This document shows, piece by piece, positions 1-8,055 of a stretch of 64,000 nucleotides of DNA (within the stretch, counting starts at the first letter, position 1; each line of letters opens with the position of its first letter). Made by a program: the position numbers and the translations under genes. The notes beneath the pieces are model-generated. The model saw only the letters and a list, made by a program, of their open reading frames with translations. It searched no databases and was not told the DNA's origin. Origin of the DNA: Verrucomicrobiota bacterium (lineage in GTDB: Bacteria; Verrucomicrobiota; Verrucomicrobiia; Limisphaerales; JACRJZ01); contig JACRJZ010000021.1 in NCBI GenBank assembly GCA_016219875.1, forward strand, positions 1 through 64,000. The letters run 5' to 3'.

Positions 1-2
1 AG

Positions 3-611
3 TTGGGCGATGGTACGACCACGGGGCGCAACCGTCCGGTGCAAGTCACGAACCTGAGCGGAGTGGTGGCGATTGCGGCCGGGATGGTTCACGGTTTGGC
101 CCTGAAATCGGACGGGACGGTGTGGGCGTGGGGGAACAACAGTCCCTACAGTCAGTTGGGGAATGGGACGAACGTGGACAGCCGGACGCCGGTGCAGGTC
201 AGCAACCTGAACGCCGGGAGCGGTGGACCGGCTGGAACCCCGTTCGAGGAGTGGCTGATCCTGCACTTTGGCAGCCTGGATAATCCCGATGCCAGACCGG
301 ACGCTGATCCCGACAGTGACGGCGCGCCCAACCGCCTCGAGTTCCCGGCCGGAACGAATCCGACCAACAGGGCTTCGGTGTTACGCCTGCAACAGCCGCA
401 GCGCCAAGGTAACGACATTCTGCTCACTTGGACCACGGCGGGCGGGCGAACCAACGTGGTACAATGGGCCGCCGGTGTTGCGGATGATAGCTTCAGCGAT
501 CTGGGTGCGCCGTTGATCATCGCCGGCCAAGGTGACGCTACCACCAATCGGGTTGATCCCGGAGCCGCCACCAACGCTCTCCGGTTCTACCGCATCCGGC
601 TGGGGCCGTAA
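3..611 (+). CDS. C-terminal part of RCC1-repeat secreted protein (5' end outside window)
   Basis: The gene is open at the left edge, so only the last ~200 residues are visible. It begins inside RCC1/BNR-type beta-propeller repeats: LGDGTTTGRNRPVQV, then IAAGMVHGLALKSDGTVWAWG, then QLGNGT. A short acidic segment with a thrombospondin-3-like calcium-binding pattern follows (DPDSDGAPNRLEF, AGTNPTNRASVLR). The protein ends in a small beta-rich module closing with FYRIRLGP. The same ending (AGTDPTNRASVLRV, then FYRV) recurs in the fragment at 55.1-55.7 kb and resembles the tails of the two giant proteins, so it looks like a shared tail of exported proteins in this genome. RCC1 propellers in bacteria are usually extracellular or surface proteins of unknown partner. 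The true start lies outside the window. Confidence 0.8.
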   Translation: MGDGTTTGRNRPVQVTNLSGVVAIAAGMVHGLALKSDGTVWAWGNNSPYSQLGNGTNVDSRTPVQVSNLNAGSGGPAGTPFEEWLILHFGSLDNPDARPDADPDSDGAPNRLEFPAGTNPTNRASVLRLQQPQRQGNDILLTWTTAGGRTNVVQWAAGVADDSFSDLGAPLIIAGQGDATTNRVDPGAATNALRFYRIRLGP

Positions 612-697
612 CCTCCGTCATTGCTGTACGCGGATCTGAAACGTGGCGAGGGATCGCTGGGGCGGCGCGCACCTGCCGCTGGACTTCTACCACGCCC

Positions 698-1627
698 TCA
701 GCGTTTGCCGATCTTCGCACTGGCGGCTTCGAGGATGCGGCGTTCGCGTGGAGTGAGGCTGTGGATGCCGTGAGCGGAAATTTTGTCGAGGATGGGATCG
801 ACTTCCTTGCTGATGAATTCCGCCGGAGGGAGGTCTTCGATGACTTTCTTCTGCGGCATTTGCCACGGAGCTTTTCGGGTCGGCACTTCGGCGTAATGGG
901 GACGGGGCACCGGCGCGCGCCGCGGGACACGGCTGGTCCGCTTCGCGCGCAGCATCCAGAGCACATAGCCCAGCCCGGCGACGATGCCGCCGAGATGCGC
1001 CAAGTGCGCGATGTTTCCGCCCAGCCGGGGCACCGCGATGCCGAACAAGGTCAAGGCCAGTTCAATGAAGAGCAGGTAGCGGGCGCGCAGGGACACGGGA
1101 ATGATGAAGAACACCAAGAGCGTCAGGACGCGGTCGGGAAACAACGCCGCGAACGCCGCCACCAACCCAAACGCGCCGGCCGAGGCCCCCATGACGCCGA
1201 CGTACTGCAGCATCGCCGGGGCCTCCGGTGAAAAGTGACTGGGCCAAGCCCAGGCGCCGAGGATTTGCAGCAAGCCGCCCAGCACCCCACAGGCGAAGTA
1301 GAGGCTGATGAACTTCCCGCGGCCAAGGGCTTGCTCCATGGCGCCGCCGAAGAAGTAGATCGTGATGAGATTGGCCAGGAGATGGAAGAGGTTGGCGTGA
1401 AGGAATTGGAAGGTAAGCGGCTGCCACAGGCAGCCTTCCTTCAGGCCGTGCAGGCTAAGGGCGAGGTACTGGCTGACGAACCGCTGTCCGTCGGGGCTGG
1501 ATTCGGCGACGGCTTGGACCAGGAAAACGGCAGCGTTGACGACGAGCAACAGAATCGTCAGCGACCACCGCCACCTGAATCCTGAGCCGTAGTCCGGGCC
1601 GCGCATGTAATCCCGATCTTCAAGCAT
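698..1627 (-). CDS. Rhomboid-family intramembrane serine protease
   Basis: A 309-residue polytopic membrane protein. After a short cytoplasmic head, about six hydrophobic segments run from residue ~21 to ~228. Rhomboid landmarks are visible: HANLFHLLANL in the second helix, the nucleophile context GASAG with Ser149, and HLAHLGG with His211 as partner base. In the family the usual motif is GxSG; here the residue after Ser is Ala, which is tolerated in some members. The ~75-residue soluble tail after the last helix ends in a compact basic helix (LTPRERRILEAASAKIG), a tail I associate with PVC-group rhomboids. Substrates are unknown. It is transcribed away from the RCC1 gene, and 189 bases separate it from the next minus-strand gene. 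Confidence 0.88.
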   Translation of the reverse strand: MLEDRDYMRGPDYGSGFRWRWSLTILLLVVNAAVFLVQAVAESSPDGQRFVSQYLALSLHGLKEGCLWQPLTFQFLHANLFHLLANLITIYFFGGAMEQALGRGKFISLYFACGVLGGLLQILGAWAWPSHFSPEAPAMLQYVGVMGASAGAFGLVAAFAALFPDRVLTLLVFFIIPVSLRARYLLFIELALTLFGIAVPRLGGNIAHLAHLGGIVAGLGYVLWMLRAKRTSRVPRRAPVPRPHYAEVPTRKAPWQMPQKKVIEDLPPAEFISKEVDPILDKISAHGIHSLTPRERRILEAASAKIGKR

Positions 1628-1679
1628 GGCGGCGGAAGCTAAGGCGAGGGGGCGGGTTTTTCAACGGGGGAATTCAAAT

Positions 1680-1824
1680 TGAGAATTGAAAAATGAAAAA
1701 TGCAAATTGGTTTGGCGGCAGCACAGGTTTAGGGGCGGAGCCAATCGGGGGAAACCAGCCGGCCCATGGTCAGGCCAGCGGCATGAGGCGCTGACCCAAT
1801 TCGCAGTCTGCAATTCTCATTTCC
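1680..1824. repeat. AT-rich imperfect inverted repeat between genes
   Basis: A stretch reading GAGAATTGAAAAATGAAAAATG near 1681 is mirrored near 1796-1824 by CAATTCGCAGTCTGCAATTCTCATT. AT-rich inverted sequence of this sort stands out from the GC-rich surroundings. It fills the gap between the rhomboid gene and the uridylyltransferase gene and reaches slightly into the latter's 3' end. Confidence 0.4.
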
Positions 1825-2668
1825 TCACTCCCCGCAGCGCCAGCAGTTCCACCAAGTTGCAGAGCACTTCGTCGCGGTCTTGGCCGTCGAGCGCCAGGGC
1901 CAGTTGGGCGGTGAGCAGCCCGTACTTCACGCCAACGTCGTAGCGGCGGCCTTGGAGTTCGCAGGCAAGGTAGCGTTCGCGGGAGGCGAGTTTGGCAAGC
2001 GCGGCGGAGAGCGGCAGGGTGGCGCCCGGCGCGGCGTTTTCCAGGGATTGCCCCAGCATCTCCATCACGCTGGGCGTCAGGACGTGCATGCCAAAGAAAC
2101 AGAGGTAGTGACCGGCGCGCAGTCCAGGCACGACCAGCTTCTGTTCGGCTTCGGTGGGTGTCGGTTTCTCCAGCACGTCGGTGATCTCGTAAAGGCCCTG
2201 GCGCGCGGGCAGGAGACGCCCGCCGACGGCGCCATAATAGGGGAGCTTGCTTTCGTGGGTGGCTTGCACGGCCGAGACGGCGCAATGCTCGGCGGCGGCC
2301 ATTTCCACGAGCTGTTGGGCGCAGCGTTTCTGAGCGCCGCTGACATAGAGATGATCGCCCACCAGGAGCAGGAACGGAGCGGAGCCGGTGAAAGGCCTGG
2401 CGCAGTGGACGGCGTGCCCGTAGCCCAACGGCTGGGCCTGCTCCACGAAGTCAATCCGGCTGACGTGAGGTCCGGCGGCGGTTGCGTAGGCGGCGCGATC
2501 GCCGGGATGGATCACGAGGCAGATTTCGTCGATGCCGGCCCGGAGGATCTCCTCGACGACGATGCACAGCGCGGTCTTGGAGGCGCCGTCGCGGTCCACC
2601 AGGGTTTGCAGCGGGAGCGTGCGCTGGCTTTTGCCGGCGGCGGTGATGACGGCCTTCTTGATTTCCAT
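1817..2668 (-). CDS. galU: UTP-glucose-1-phosphate uridylyltransferase-like nucleotidyltransferase
   Basis: A 283-residue nucleotidyltransferase of the GalU type, which makes UDP-glucose from UTP and glucose-1-phosphate for polysaccharide synthesis. The N-terminal signature [16 protein letters not shown] is the glycine-rich nucleotide-binding loop, somewhat divergent from the usual GAGxGTRxLP. Further landmarks are [12 protein letters not shown], which corresponds to QxxPLGLGHA, and the metal-binding aspartate in [22 protein letters not shown] near the C-terminus matches the family's GxxxDxGxxxGY motif. The divergent loop and slightly short length leave open activity on a different sugar phosphate. 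ATG start at 2668; the STAS gene lies upstream on the same strand with a 34-base gap. Confidence 0.78.
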   Translation of the reverse strand: MEIKKAVITAAGKSQRTLPLQTLVDRDGASKTALCIVVEEILRAGIDEICLVIHPGDRAAYATAAGPHVSRIDFVEQAQPLGYGHAVHCARPFTGSAPFLLLVGDHLYVSGAQKRCAQQLVEMAAAEHCAVSAVQATHESKLPYYGAVGGRLLPARQGLYEITDVLEKPTPTEAEQKLVVPGLRAGHYLCFFGMHVLTPSVMEMLGQSLENAAPGATLPLSAALAKLASRERYLACELQGRRYDVGVKYGLLTAQLALALDGQDRDEVLCNLVELLALRGVRK

Positions 2669-2702
2669 GATGGGGGCGCCCGGAGTTCCAGGTGGGTTGG
2701 AT

Positions 2703-3251
2703 TTATTGCTGAGGGGATGACTTCAGAGATTCGTCTTGGAGCTTTTTGAGGTTCTCCGCAAAGAAATGGGTCACGTCCTTGAACTTGGGCACGTTGCCCG
2801 GGCTGAGTTCCATGAGGGCCAGATGGGCGTCCAGACAAGTGCGAGTGATCTCCTCGCGACTGATGCCTTCCGCGGGTTGCACCGGCTCGAACGTTTCCTT
2901 GGAGGCTTCGCACTGGACGACGTTGAAGAGGCTGACCACACCGAGATTGTCGAGGAGATCACGGATGCGCTGGTTGGGGTTCACGAGTTCAACGCCGGGT
3001 TCGGTGTGCCCGTCCTTGGTGGCGGAGCGGGTCTTGGCCTCGTTGGCCAGGACGCCCAAAAAGGTGCTGTCCATGAGCAGGCATTCGCTCAGGTCGAGGA
3101 CGACTTTGGCCTGGCCGGTGCCGCGGAAGTGCTGCATCAGCTTCTTGAAGTCCACGCTCGTGGTGAAGTTCGCACGGCCGGTGATGCGGACACAGGCCGT
3201 GTTGTCGCCCACCCAGACAAAGAGGTTGCCGGCGGAAGGGGTCGTGTTCAT
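2703..3251 (-). CDS. STAS-domain protein (anti-sigma antagonist type)
   Basis: A 182-residue protein whose first ~120 residues form a STAS fold. It has an N-terminal beta hairpin, then [24 protein letters not shown], where the Ser in MDSTFLG sits at the position phosphorylated in SpoIIAA-like antagonists. The C-terminal ~60 residues are helical and charged and I do not recognise them. STAS proteins of this kind bind anti-sigma factor kinases in partner-switching pathways, but no cognate kinase gene is adjacent. I chose the ATG at 3251; an in-frame TTG lies three codons upstream. It is followed by the nucleotidyltransferase gene on the same strand. Confidence 0.75.
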   Translation of the reverse strand: MNTTPSAGNLFVWVGDNTACVRITGRANFTTSVDFKKLMQHFRGTGQAKVVLDLSECLLMDSTFLGVLANEAKTRSATKDGHTEPGVELVNPNQRIRDLLDNLGVVSLFNVVQCEASKETFEPVQPAEGISREEITRTCLDAHLALMELSPGNVPKFKDVTHFFAENLKKLQDESLKSSPQQ

Positions 3252-3284
3252 TGGTGTCAATCGTTCAAGTTCTCGAGGTCGGGG

Positions 3285-4457
3285 TCAGGCCGCCGCCCGA
3301 AGGCCGCTGGGCCGGTCAGCCGCCTGACCGCGGGCAATCTGAACCAACACTTGCTGCAAAACAAGCTTCTCCTCGAGCGGACTGGAGATCAGCTTGCGGT
3401 TGCAGTCCAGGAGCAATTCCATGGCCCGGACGAGTTCGTCGAGCGTGTACTTGCGGGCCTGGGGGAGGGAGTTGAAGAGGACGTAAGGATGGAGGGAGAG
3501 CGGATTGAAGCGTTTGTCCTCCGGCAGCTTTTCCGTCGGGATGCGTTCAAGCTGGCTCTTGAAAGAACCGTAGCCGCCGCGCTCGGCGTCGGGCTTGATC
3601 CACTTCTCGCGCTGCATCTCCTTGATGAGGATCATCGCGCGGACCTTGGAAATGAGGCCGTAGAGCAGGCCGATCTCGGACTTGTCCTTGTCGAAGCGCA
3701 TCGACCACATCTCCTCGTCGAGACAGGCCAGGGTCTTGGGCAGGTCGCGGTTGCCGAGGGCGTCGGCCAGGGCAAAGGCGCGCGCCTGCTTGGTGCGCGT
3801 GACGATGGCCCGCACGTCGGCCACCTCGATCTCCGTACGGTGGCCGACGTAAAGGGAGAGCTTCTCGATCTCGTTGTGAAGCTGGCGCAGGTTGGGGCCG
3901 ACCTGGGTGACAAGTTCTGCGACGGCGTCGTCGGAAATGGACTTCTTCAGCGCGCGCAATGCCTTGAGGGCGGCCTCTTCGGCTTTTGCGGCCCACTCCT
4001 TGTCATCGAGGGACAGGGCGGCGAAGAGTTCGACGGTGCCGAGTTTCTCCACCGTTTTGTAGAACGACTTCCGGCGGTCCACTTTCCCGGCACTGATGAG
4101 CAGGCGCACGTTGTCCCACGGGAATTTCTTCAAATCGTCCGCCAAGCTGGCGAGGGTTTCCGTCACGTCCCTGGAGGAAGACGTGCGATCGTCCGCCAGG
4201 AAACTGCAGTTCTGAAACCAGATGGCTTTGCCGGTGCCGAAGAAGGGAAGTGTTTGGAGGGACTCCTGGAGCCGTGACAAGGCGCGCAACGCTTCGCCGC
4301 TGTTCGAGCATTGGGCATCGATGATCTCGTGGTCCATCCCGCCCAGTTCGGCGCACCACTGGTCATAGAGACGGCGAGCGCGCTGTTTGACGCCGAAGTC
4401 ATCTTCCCCGCAAATCAAGACGAGGGCCGCGCTGGATGGGGCCGGGGCGGGCGGCAT
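3285..4457 (-). CDS. holA: DNA polymerase III subunit delta
   Basis: A 390-residue clamp-loader delta subunit. The N-terminal AAA-like domain starts with ALVLICGEDDFGVKQRARRLYDQW, equivalent to the family's LxGxdxfLxxxxxxxl start. The middle contains FGTGKAIWFQNCSFL and a lid region (VTQVGPNLRQLHNEIEKLSLYVG) typical of HolA, in which the chain commits to the helical collar. The C-terminal collar ends with LDELVRAMELLLDCNRKLISS, matching the conserved LDxxlkxkt region. Delta opens the beta clamp during loading. The ATG at 4457 lies three bases after the stop of the bifunctional nuclease gene, so the two are probably cotranscribed. Confidence 0.88.
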   Translation of the reverse strand: MPPAPAPSSAALVLICGEDDFGVKQRARRLYDQWCAELGGMDHEIIDAQCSNSGEALRALSRLQESLQTLPFFGTGKAIWFQNCSFLADDRTSSSRDVTETLASLADDLKKFPWDNVRLLISAGKVDRRKSFYKTVEKLGTVELFAALSLDDKEWAAKAEEAALKALRALKKSISDDAVAELVTQVGPNLRQLHNEIEKLSLYVGHRTEIEVADVRAIVTRTKQARAFALADALGNRDLPKTLACLDEEMWSMRFDKDKSEIGLLYGLISKVRAMILIKEMQREKWIKPDAERGGYGSFKSQLERIPTEKLPEDKRFNPLSLHPYVLFNSLPQARKYTLDELVRAMELLLDCNRKLISSPLEEKLVLQQVLVQIARGQAADRPSGLRAAA

Positions 4458-4460
4458 GGC

Positions 4461-4922
4461 CTACTCGGTGTCGCTGTTGCTGGCGCTGTTCTCGTTGATG
4501 CGTTCGAGCACCTCGGACATGTCCTCGACTTGGTCGAAGAGCGTCGTGGCGACGAAGAGCGGCTTCTTGAGTGACGTGGCGATGGCCAGGCAATCGCTGG
4601 GCCGGGCATCGACCTCCACGATCTTGAGACCTAGCTCGTTTTGCTGCTTGAGGATCAGGCGCGCGAAATAGGTCGAGTTCTTGAGTTCGGTGATGACGAC
4701 GCGCTCGACGGTGATGCCGAAGCCCTTGAAGATGCTCAGCATGAGATCGTGCGTCAGCGGGCGCTCCTTGGGGGTGTCGCGCAGAAACATGCCGATGACG
4801 GCGCCCATGTTGTGCTCCACTTGGATGACAAAAACCTTCTCGTCGTTGCCAAGGAAAATGGCCACGCCGCTGTTGGCGGGCAGAATCCCGCGGATCTGGA
4901 CCGGCACCACGTCGTTCTTCAT
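4461..4922 (-). CDS. Bifunctional nuclease family protein (DUF151/BFN)
   Basis: A 153-residue protein of the bifunctional nuclease (BFN) family, single-domain proteins reported in other organisms to have DNase and RNase activity. Family landmarks are visible: VFVIQVEHNMGAVIGMFL near the start, RPLTHDLMLSIFKGFGITVERVVITEL in the centre, and VDARPSDCLAIATSLKKPLFVA, with the conserved DARPSDAxAxA motif. The C-terminal 20 residues are acidic and Ser/Asn-rich. It lies immediately upstream of holA on the same strand, with a three-base gap. Its physiological role in this organism cannot be read from the sequence. Confidence 0.85.
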   Translation of the reverse strand: MKNDVVPVQIRGILPANSGVAIFLGNDEKVFVIQVEHNMGAVIGMFLRDTPKERPLTHDLMLSIFKGFGITVERVVITELKNSTYFARLILKQQNELGLKIVEVDARPSDCLAIATSLKKPLFVATTLFDQVEDMSEVLERINENSASNSDTE

Positions 4923-4981
4923 GGGCGAATGTTATTGCGTTGTCGCTAAAAGACAAGTCTCGGCACGCGGCCGGCAAAACT

Positions 4982-5467
4982 TTACTGCGCGGCCATCTTT
5001 TCCAGCAGGCCGGTCGTCGATTTGCCGGGGACGAACGGAAGAATCACGATGCGGCCACCGGCAGACTCCACGGCTTGGCGCTCGTTCTGGTCCAGCGTGT
5101 CGAGGGTGTAGTCACCGCCCTTGACGTAGATGTCCGGCTGGGCTTGCCGCAGAAAGTTGACCGCGCGCTTCTCCGCAAACACACAGACCGCATCCACGCT
5201 CTCCAGGGCGGCCAGCACGGCGGCGCGGTCGGATTCGGAGTTGAGCGGTCGGTCGGGGCCTTTGAGTTCGCGGACGGAGCGGTCGCCGTTGACACCGACG
5301 AGGAGCAAGTCTCCGTAGCCGCGGGCGGTTTCGAGATAGGTGACATGCCCCACGTGAAGAATGTCGAAGCAGCCGTTGGTCACGACCAGTCGCCGGCCCG
5401 CCTGACGAGCCGCCTGACGCCAAGGGTCAAGCTGTGTCCACGTCAGAATCTTTTCCCGGAAACTCAT
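4982..5467 (-). CDS. rfaE2: D-glycero-beta-D-manno-heptose 1-phosphate adenylyltransferase
   Basis: A 161-residue cytidylyltransferase-fold enzyme. The nucleotide-binding HxGH motif is clear in NGCFDILHVGHVTYLE, and VKGGDYTLDTL plus a basic/Thr-rich end (GKSTTGLLEKM) match the HldE C-terminal/RfaE2 family. The family adenylates heptose-1-phosphate to make ADP-heptose for the lipopolysaccharide inner core, which implies a Gram-negative-type envelope. It is a stand-alone adenylyltransferase, not fused to the kinase half. Related glycerol- or ribitol-phosphate cytidylyltransferases share the fold, but the GGDYT region favours RfaE2. Confidence 0.87.
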   Translation of the reverse strand: MSFREKILTWTQLDPWRQAARQAGRRLVVTNGCFDILHVGHVTYLETARGYGDLLLVGVNGDRSVRELKGPDRPLNSESDRAAVLAALESVDAVCVFAEKRAVNFLRQAQPDIYVKGGDYTLDTLDQNERQAVESAGGRIVILPFVPGKSTTGLLEKMAAQ

Positions 5468-5512
5468 GCCCGGATTGTGGAGAGATGGGCCGGGCTTGGC
5501 AAAGGGTCTTTG

Positions 5513-5998
5513 CTACTTGGCCTTGGCGGCGGTTTCGCACGGATAGACGATCACGAGCCAACCCGTGCCGTTCTTGTCGTCGCCAGCCATGGTGATGGTT
5601 TCGCCCTTGGGCAAGGCGCTGTCCACGCGCTTGGCCAGTTTGCCTTCCCCGTAAAGCTTGACGGTCACCCGATTCTCGCCCTTGTCCTTGACCTCGATGT
5701 AGCACTGCTTGCTCATCTCGACCTTCACGTACTCCCGGTCGTTGATGGTGAAGGCCTGTCGCCGGACTTCGAAGTAGTTCTTGTATTTGAGCGGCATGGC
5801 CTTGAGCTTCTTGGCCAGCACGCCGTCCAGCGGCTTGTGGCTGGGATCGGGCGATTTCTCGTCATCCGTGGCCCAGACCAACCGGGCCTCCAGTCTGCGC
5901 TCCACCGCGAGTGTGGCGAGACTTGGGCAGGCGACCAGCAGCGCCAGCAACAGCAACCCTCCGCGTTGCTGGAAGAGACGTAACAAGGGAACCCTCAT
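5513..5998 (-). CDS. Hypothetical exported protein
   Basis: A 161-residue protein with a probable Sec signal (RLFQQRGGLLLLALLVACPSLATLA, cleavage near residues 30-32). A cysteine inside the hydrophobic stretch does not form a clear lipobox. The mature part is lysine-rich and predicted mostly beta, with YKNYFEVRRQAFTIND and GENRVTVKLYGEGK as the clearest segments. I recognise no family. It sits between the rfaE2 gene and the anti-sigma gene on the same strand, 17 bases from the latter's stop, so it may belong to the sigma-factor operon. Confidence 0.65.
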   Translation of the reverse strand: MRVPLLRLFQQRGGLLLLALLVACPSLATLAVERRLEARLVWATDDEKSPDPSHKPLDGVLAKKLKAMPLKYKNYFEVRRQAFTINDREYVKVEMSKQCYIEVKDKGENRVTVKLYGEGKLAKRVDSALPKGETITMAGDDKNGTGWLVIVYPCETAAKAK

Positions 5999-6015
5999 GG
6001 CCGTGGCAGAAAATC

Positions 6016-6519
6016 TCAGTTCACCAACTCGCCGTCCTCATCCTGCTCCGCCTGGGGATGGCTCGAAACCCAGACGAGGGTCATGCGGTTCTGCTCGGAG
6101 CGGAAGGTAAACGACCCGCTGTCATCAAGGGTGTTCTCGATCTCATCCCAGCCCGGAGAGGAGAACCAGTTGAACTGCGTGGCGCCGGCGATCAACAGCA
6201 CCACCGCCACGGCTGCCCCTGAGAATTGCGGCCAGTAACGCACCAGCCAGCCCAGTCCGAACGAGGAAGCTCTGCGCTCTCCGGCTTGTTCCGCCGCCAG
6301 AATGGCGCGCTCGATCTTGCTCCAGTAAAACTCGCGGGATTCCGGCAGCGTGCGCTCCAGTTCGTTGCCGCGGAGCGCGGCGCGGGTGGTCTGGAGTTCC
6401 CCGAACAAGGCGCGGGCCGCCGGATCGGCCTGGGTGAGGCCCTCGACCTGCTTCGCCTCGCGGGCCGGCAATTCGCCGTCCAGGTAGGACTGCAACTTCA
6501 GTTCAATCTCGGTGTTCAT
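6016..6519 (-). CDS. Anti-sigma factor, membrane-bound
   Basis: A 167-residue protein. Its N-terminal ~60 residues (IELKLQSYLDGELPAREAKQVEGL) have the anti-sigma domain helical pattern (xxLxxYLDGEL) but lack the zinc-binding His-Cys-Cys set, so it is an RseA-like or degenerate zinc-finger type. One transmembrane segment (AAVAVVLLIAGA, around residue 105) anchors it, with a C-terminal acidic periplasmic tail. The ATG at 6519 overlaps the stop of the upstream sigma gene by four bases, the usual arrangement of a translationally coupled sigma/anti-sigma pair. Its role is inferred from that coupling and from the YLDGEL motif. Confidence 0.82.
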   Translation of the reverse strand: MNTEIELKLQSYLDGELPAREAKQVEGLTQADPAARALFGELQTTRAALRGNELERTLPESREFYWSKIERAILAAEQAGERRASSFGLGWLVRYWPQFSGAAVAVVLLIAGATQFNWFSSPGWDEIENTLDDSGSFTFRSEQNRMTLVWVSSHPQAEQDEDGELVN

Positions 6520-7124
6520 GGTGCCAACTCTGTTTTCTTGTAGCTTGCCATCAAGGCCGCCATTTTGCGGCGCGCGTAAAAAAGCCGGGACATCACCGTG
6601 CCGATGCTGCACTGCATCCGCTTGGCGATCTCTTTATATTCCAGTTCTTCAAACTCATGCAAAATCAGCACCGTCCGGTGCTCGTAGCTGAGCTGGTTCA
6701 ACGCCTTGTCAATGCGCTGGCGGAGTTCGCTCCGCTCCAGCCCGGCCGTCGGATTGGGCGTGACCACCGGCATCTGCCGTTCGACGCCGCCCGACTCTTC
6801 TTCCATCTCTTCCACCGACTCGGCCCGCTGGCGTTTCTGTTTGCGCAGCGCGTCGAGGCAGAGGTTGATGACGATCCGCGTCATCCAGGTGAGGAAGCTG
6901 GACTCGCCTTGAAACTGCTTCAACCGCTGCCAGCCCTTCACCCACGCCTCTTGCGAAATGTCCACGGCGTCGTCTTCATTCCGCATCATGCTGAAGGCCC
7001 GCGCATACACCTTGTCGCGGTGCCGGGCCACCAATTCCTCGAAGGCCCGCATGTCACCCCGCTGCGCCGACCGGACAAGCATTTCGTCGCTCATCGCGGT
7101 GTAATCTTTTTTTCGCGCAGCCAT
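6516..7124 (-). CDS. ECF-family RNA polymerase sigma factor
   Basis: A 202-residue sigma-70 ECF protein. Region 2 is evident: AFEELVARHRDKVYARAFSMMRNEDDAVDISQEAWVKGWQRL, followed by SFLTWMTRIVINLCLDALRKQKR. A linker of ~35 residues rich in Glu, Pro and Val follows, then region 4 with a helix-turn-helix (LSYEHRTVLILHEFEELEYKEIAKRM, then GTVMSRLFYARRKM). It should redirect RNA polymerase to envelope-stress-type promoters when released by the anti-sigma factor encoded immediately downstream with a 4-base overlap. I see no confident autoregulated promoter. Confidence 0.93.
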   Translation of the reverse strand: MAARKKDYTAMSDEMLVRSAQRGDMRAFEELVARHRDKVYARAFSMMRNEDDAVDISQEAWVKGWQRLKQFQGESSFLTWMTRIVINLCLDALRKQKRQRAESVEEMEEESGGVERQMPVVTPNPTAGLERSELRQRIDKALNQLSYEHRTVLILHEFEELEYKEIAKRMQCSIGTVMSRLFYARRKMAALMASYKKTELAP

Positions 7125-7176
7125 TCGTTATGACGGGGGGTGTTCGGCGGTTATTCAGCAAATTGTGACCGCGCCG

Positions 7177-7839
7177 TCACAACGTCCCTTTCGTGGTCGG
7201 AAGCTGTCCAGCGAGGCGCGGATCGCGCTGTTTGGCGAAGTCCACGGCCTTCGCAAAGGCCTTGAACAACCCCTCCACCACGTGGTGGGGTTCCGCGCCG
7301 TAAAGCAGTTCCAGGTGGAGGTTGCAGCGCGCCTCGTTGGCGAATCCCTGGAAGAACTCCCGCGCCAGGCCAAACCGAAACGCGCTCGACATGTCCTGCT
7401 GTTTCTCGGTGGGAGTGACGCGCCGGAAGGCCAGCGAGTCGAGGCCGCGCCAGACGAGGAAAGGCCGCCCGCTGAAATCCACCACACAGCGCGCCAGGCA
7501 CTCGTCCATCGGCACATAGGCCTCGCCGGTGAACGGGTTGCGCGGGTCGAATCCGCTGCCGTAACGGCGGAGGCCAGCCTTGTCGCCGAGCGCCGCCTTG
7601 ACGGCTTGGCCGAGCGCGATCCCGCAATCCTCGACTGTGTGATGGGCATCGACTTCGAGGTCTCCCTTGCACCGCAACGTGAGGTCCACCACGGCATGCT
7701 TGGCGAACAGCGTCAGCATGTGGTCGAAGAAAGGAATGCCGGTCTGGATCGACGACTGACCCCGGCCGTCGAGATCCAGCTTCAGGCGGATCTGCGTCTC
7801 ATTTGTGACGCGCTTGATTTGTGCTCTGCGGTCCTGCAC
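7177..7839 (-). CDS. hisB: Imidazoleglycerol-phosphate dehydratase
   Basis: A 220-residue HisB, the histidine-pathway dehydratase that converts imidazoleglycerol-phosphate to imidazoleacetol-phosphate. The manganese-binding motifs are present: GIPFFDHMLTLFAKH, DAHHTVEDCGIALG and, near the end, EPHHVVEGLFKAFAKA. It is about 20-25 residues longer than typical because of extra sequence in two loops, around YGSGFDPRNPFTGEAYVP and around WRGLDSLAFRRVTPTEKQQ. No other his gene is adjacent, so the pathway is dispersed in this genome. Confidence 0.93.
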   Translation of the reverse strand: MQDRRAQIKRVTNETQIRLKLDLDGRGQSSIQTGIPFFDHMLTLFAKHAVVDLTLRCKGDLEVDAHHTVEDCGIALGQAVKAALGDKAGLRRYGSGFDPRNPFTGEAYVPMDECLARCVVDFSGRPFLVWRGLDSLAFRRVTPTEKQQDMSSAFRFGLAREFFQGFANEARCNLHLELLYGAEPHHVVEGLFKAFAKAVDFAKQRDPRLAGQLPTTKGTL

Positions 7840-7920
7840 GGCGCGGTATTGAACAGGTTTCGGCAGGGAAAACCAAACGGAATCTCAGGAATGTTCCCGG
7901 CGCCCCGGCGCGCTCCTCAG

Positions 7921-8009
7921 TGTTTACGTTTTACGCTTTACGCATTACGGCGTCGGGAGCCTTGCGTCACAGTCGAGGCGTAAAACGTGAAACGTAAAAC
8001 GTAAGCACA
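7921..8009. repeat. Inverted repeat of TTTACG-type units, possible terminator of parB
   Basis: TTACGTTTTACG at 7924-7935 is exactly complementary to CGTAAAACGTAA at 7993-8004. Further TTTACGC/GCGTAAA pairs sit inside, giving a long hairpin. It is low in GC compared with its neighbours and lies downstream of parB and upstream of hisB. It may act as a terminator or be a dispersed repeat. Confidence 0.6.
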
Positions 8010-8055
8010 ACAGGTCATCGACTTCTCGCTCGCCGTCACGCGCATTGCTAACGGC

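Noticed and set aside
2736..4277. 513-codon plus-strand frame opposite the STAS and holA genes
   Set aside because: It covers the complement of two well-recognised genes and shows only Gly/Val/Glu-rich shadow sequence.
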